Made by a program: the position numbers and the translations under genes
Assembly (NCBI RefSeq): GCF_933775445.1
Contig: NC_065874.1
Coordinates: forward strand, 7,893,001-7,957,000
DNA length: 64,000 nucleotides
Reading direction: 5' to 3'
Source: Argentina anserina
Lineage: Eukaryota; Streptophyta; Magnoliopsida; Rosales; Rosaceae
Notes under the pieces: model-generated
What the model was told of the DNA's origin: nothing
Seen by the model: the letters and a program-made list of their open reading frames with translations, nothing else
Databases searched by the model: none
Shown here: piece after piece, positions 62,901 to 64,000 of the stretch
How positions within the stretch are numbered: position 1 is the first letter of the stretch
Layout of the letters: every line of letters starts with the position of its first letter

Positions 62901-63588
62901 CTTTCACAATTGTGTATCTTGTTAAACCAAGGTAAAATCCTAAACCAAATGCTCCCTGCCTACTTTTAATATGCAGTGATATCAAAGGCTGCAACAGATT
63001 GCGTTGCTGCTTATCAGTTTGAGCCATGATATCTTGTGTGCTTGTCTGACCAATCTTTCTGGAATATGCCCTACTTGAAGAACTATACTTGGATGACTTC
63101 GAGACCACTCACCAATTGAACAGCTTAAAAAATTGGTTGATAGGTCCTATGTTGATTAGACCCTATATTGATTAGAAAAATGTGGCTTTCTGAATCTTGC
63201 CGTTTCTTTTCAGAATTAAAATCTTGGGTAATGGGGAATACAAACTGAGAATATCAACTATCAATTTTAGGGTAATTGCTTATGCGTGTTATGGTTTGCG
63301 GGTTATTGTTTGGTCTCAAGTTAATCAATTTCTCTCCTGACCCTGTCTTTTCTGTCCTAAACTAGTAATTATCTGATCATGACTTTACAGCCCCCTCATT
63401 TCAATTTTATAATCACATAATGACACTTTTTGGCAAGAATTTGAGTCCTAGATATGTAAGTGAGTTTTGGTTCTGGTTGTGATGTATGGACGGATGGACT
63501 CTTAAACAATGACACTGATTCTCTTCTTTTCAGGCAACTTGGAGATCCTTCCTATTTGTCATGGAACAGAAATCCAGGAGGGCATTAA
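59952..63588 (+). CDS. ALA-interacting subunit (CDC50/LEM3 family), phospholipid flippase beta subunit
   Basis: Eight exons (59952-60036, 60756-60814, 60906-60980, 61069-61182, 61315-61385, 62113-62416, 62642-62931, 63534-63588) give 350 residues, the usual length, all with GT-AG introns. This family pairs with P4-type ATPases (ALA proteins) and is needed for their exit from the ER and for lipid flipping. The N-terminus is Ser/Ala-rich and cytosolic. The motif [20 protein letters not shown] precedes TM1 (about 49-69). A large lumenal domain follows, with several N-glycosylation sequons (for example N103 and N139) and conserved cysteines (C85, C106). TM2 spans about 305-330, and the short tail reads [23 protein letters not shown]1/ALIS3-type is likely but the number is not assigned. 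Confidence 0.93.
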
Positions 63589-64000
63589 GCGCGATCAACT
63601 GCTCTCATCAACAGCTTTCCTGGAGCATTTCCTGATGGTCTACTTAATTATGTGTATATTAATGTTATCATCAACATGGGTGGTACATATGATTTCTACA
63701 AGCATTTTGGTCATTTGGAGTTTTCTATATTCTTTCCTCCCCAGATTGTCGAGAGCACAACATTATGAATTTTCCTGTATAATTTCAGAAATAGTATCGG
63801 TTACATCTAAAGTTGATCTACGAATTGATTGCTTTGTTCAAGAATTGTTGAGTGGCGTTTGATCTTCTCTCCTGCAAAGGTACTCATATTCAAAGCACCC
63901 GCAGGAGAATGTTGGAAAGGTATTTGCCTTCCGGGTAGGATGGGTCGATGGTATGATCGCATGCCGCTCCAGCTTCTCTTAGAACGGTTATTTTTCTCCC
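63589..64000. other. 3' flank of the ALA-interacting subunit gene
   Basis: Presumed 3' untranslated region and downstream DNA. No further gene start is recognised before the window edge. Confidence 0.5.

Overview
This is plant nuclear DNA, almost certainly from a eudicot. The genes are rich in short GT-AG introns, the intergenic DNA is AT-rich and full of nested transposable elements, and every recognisable protein belongs to a plant-typical family. The protein and repeat style suggests Rosaceae, but that is only an impression.

Seven host loci are well supported. Two intronless organic cation/carnitine transporter genes lie on the minus strand (5024-6592 and 16320-17879). Between them lies a seven-exon NAD malate dehydrogenase gene (11089-13714, minus) with a second first exon that would add a membrane anchor. 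A three-exon DUF620 gene (29642-31953, plus) follows. Next are a six-exon APL-type MYB-coiled-coil phloem transcription factor (38271-40117, minus), a 20-exon mitochondrial succinate-semialdehyde dehydrogenase (48799-55896, minus), and an eight-exon ALA-interacting (CDC50/LEM3) subunit gene (59952-63588, plus). I assembled exon boundaries by hand from splice sites, phase and family conservation. The exon lengths sum to intact frames (328, 394, 371, 524 and 350 aa), except at one SSADH intron where the donor and acceptor phases do not match.

Much of the rest is mobile DNA, and for most elements I could find target-site duplications (TSDs). There are three TG...CA insertions of one long solo-LTR-like family, each with a perfect 5-bp TSD (7475-10857, 36391-37322, 43750-46895). 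Two almost fully palindromic elements have 9-bp TSDs (8973-10040, nested in the first LTR; 18515-19175). A hAT-type element has an 8-bp TSD (14921-16120). A 4.4-kb non-autonomous LTR retrotransposon (19283-23663) sits, together with a palindrome, inside an older inverted-repeat element (18286-23721). A solo LTR (25733-25949) is nested in another inverted-repeat element (25356-26320). Hairpin MITEs and a decayed LINE fragment complete the repeats.

The genes do not form a pathway; this is an ordinary euchromatic segment. The observations most worth a second look are the alternative MDH first exon with a GC donor, the SSADH splice-phase conflict, and the layered palindromic insertions.
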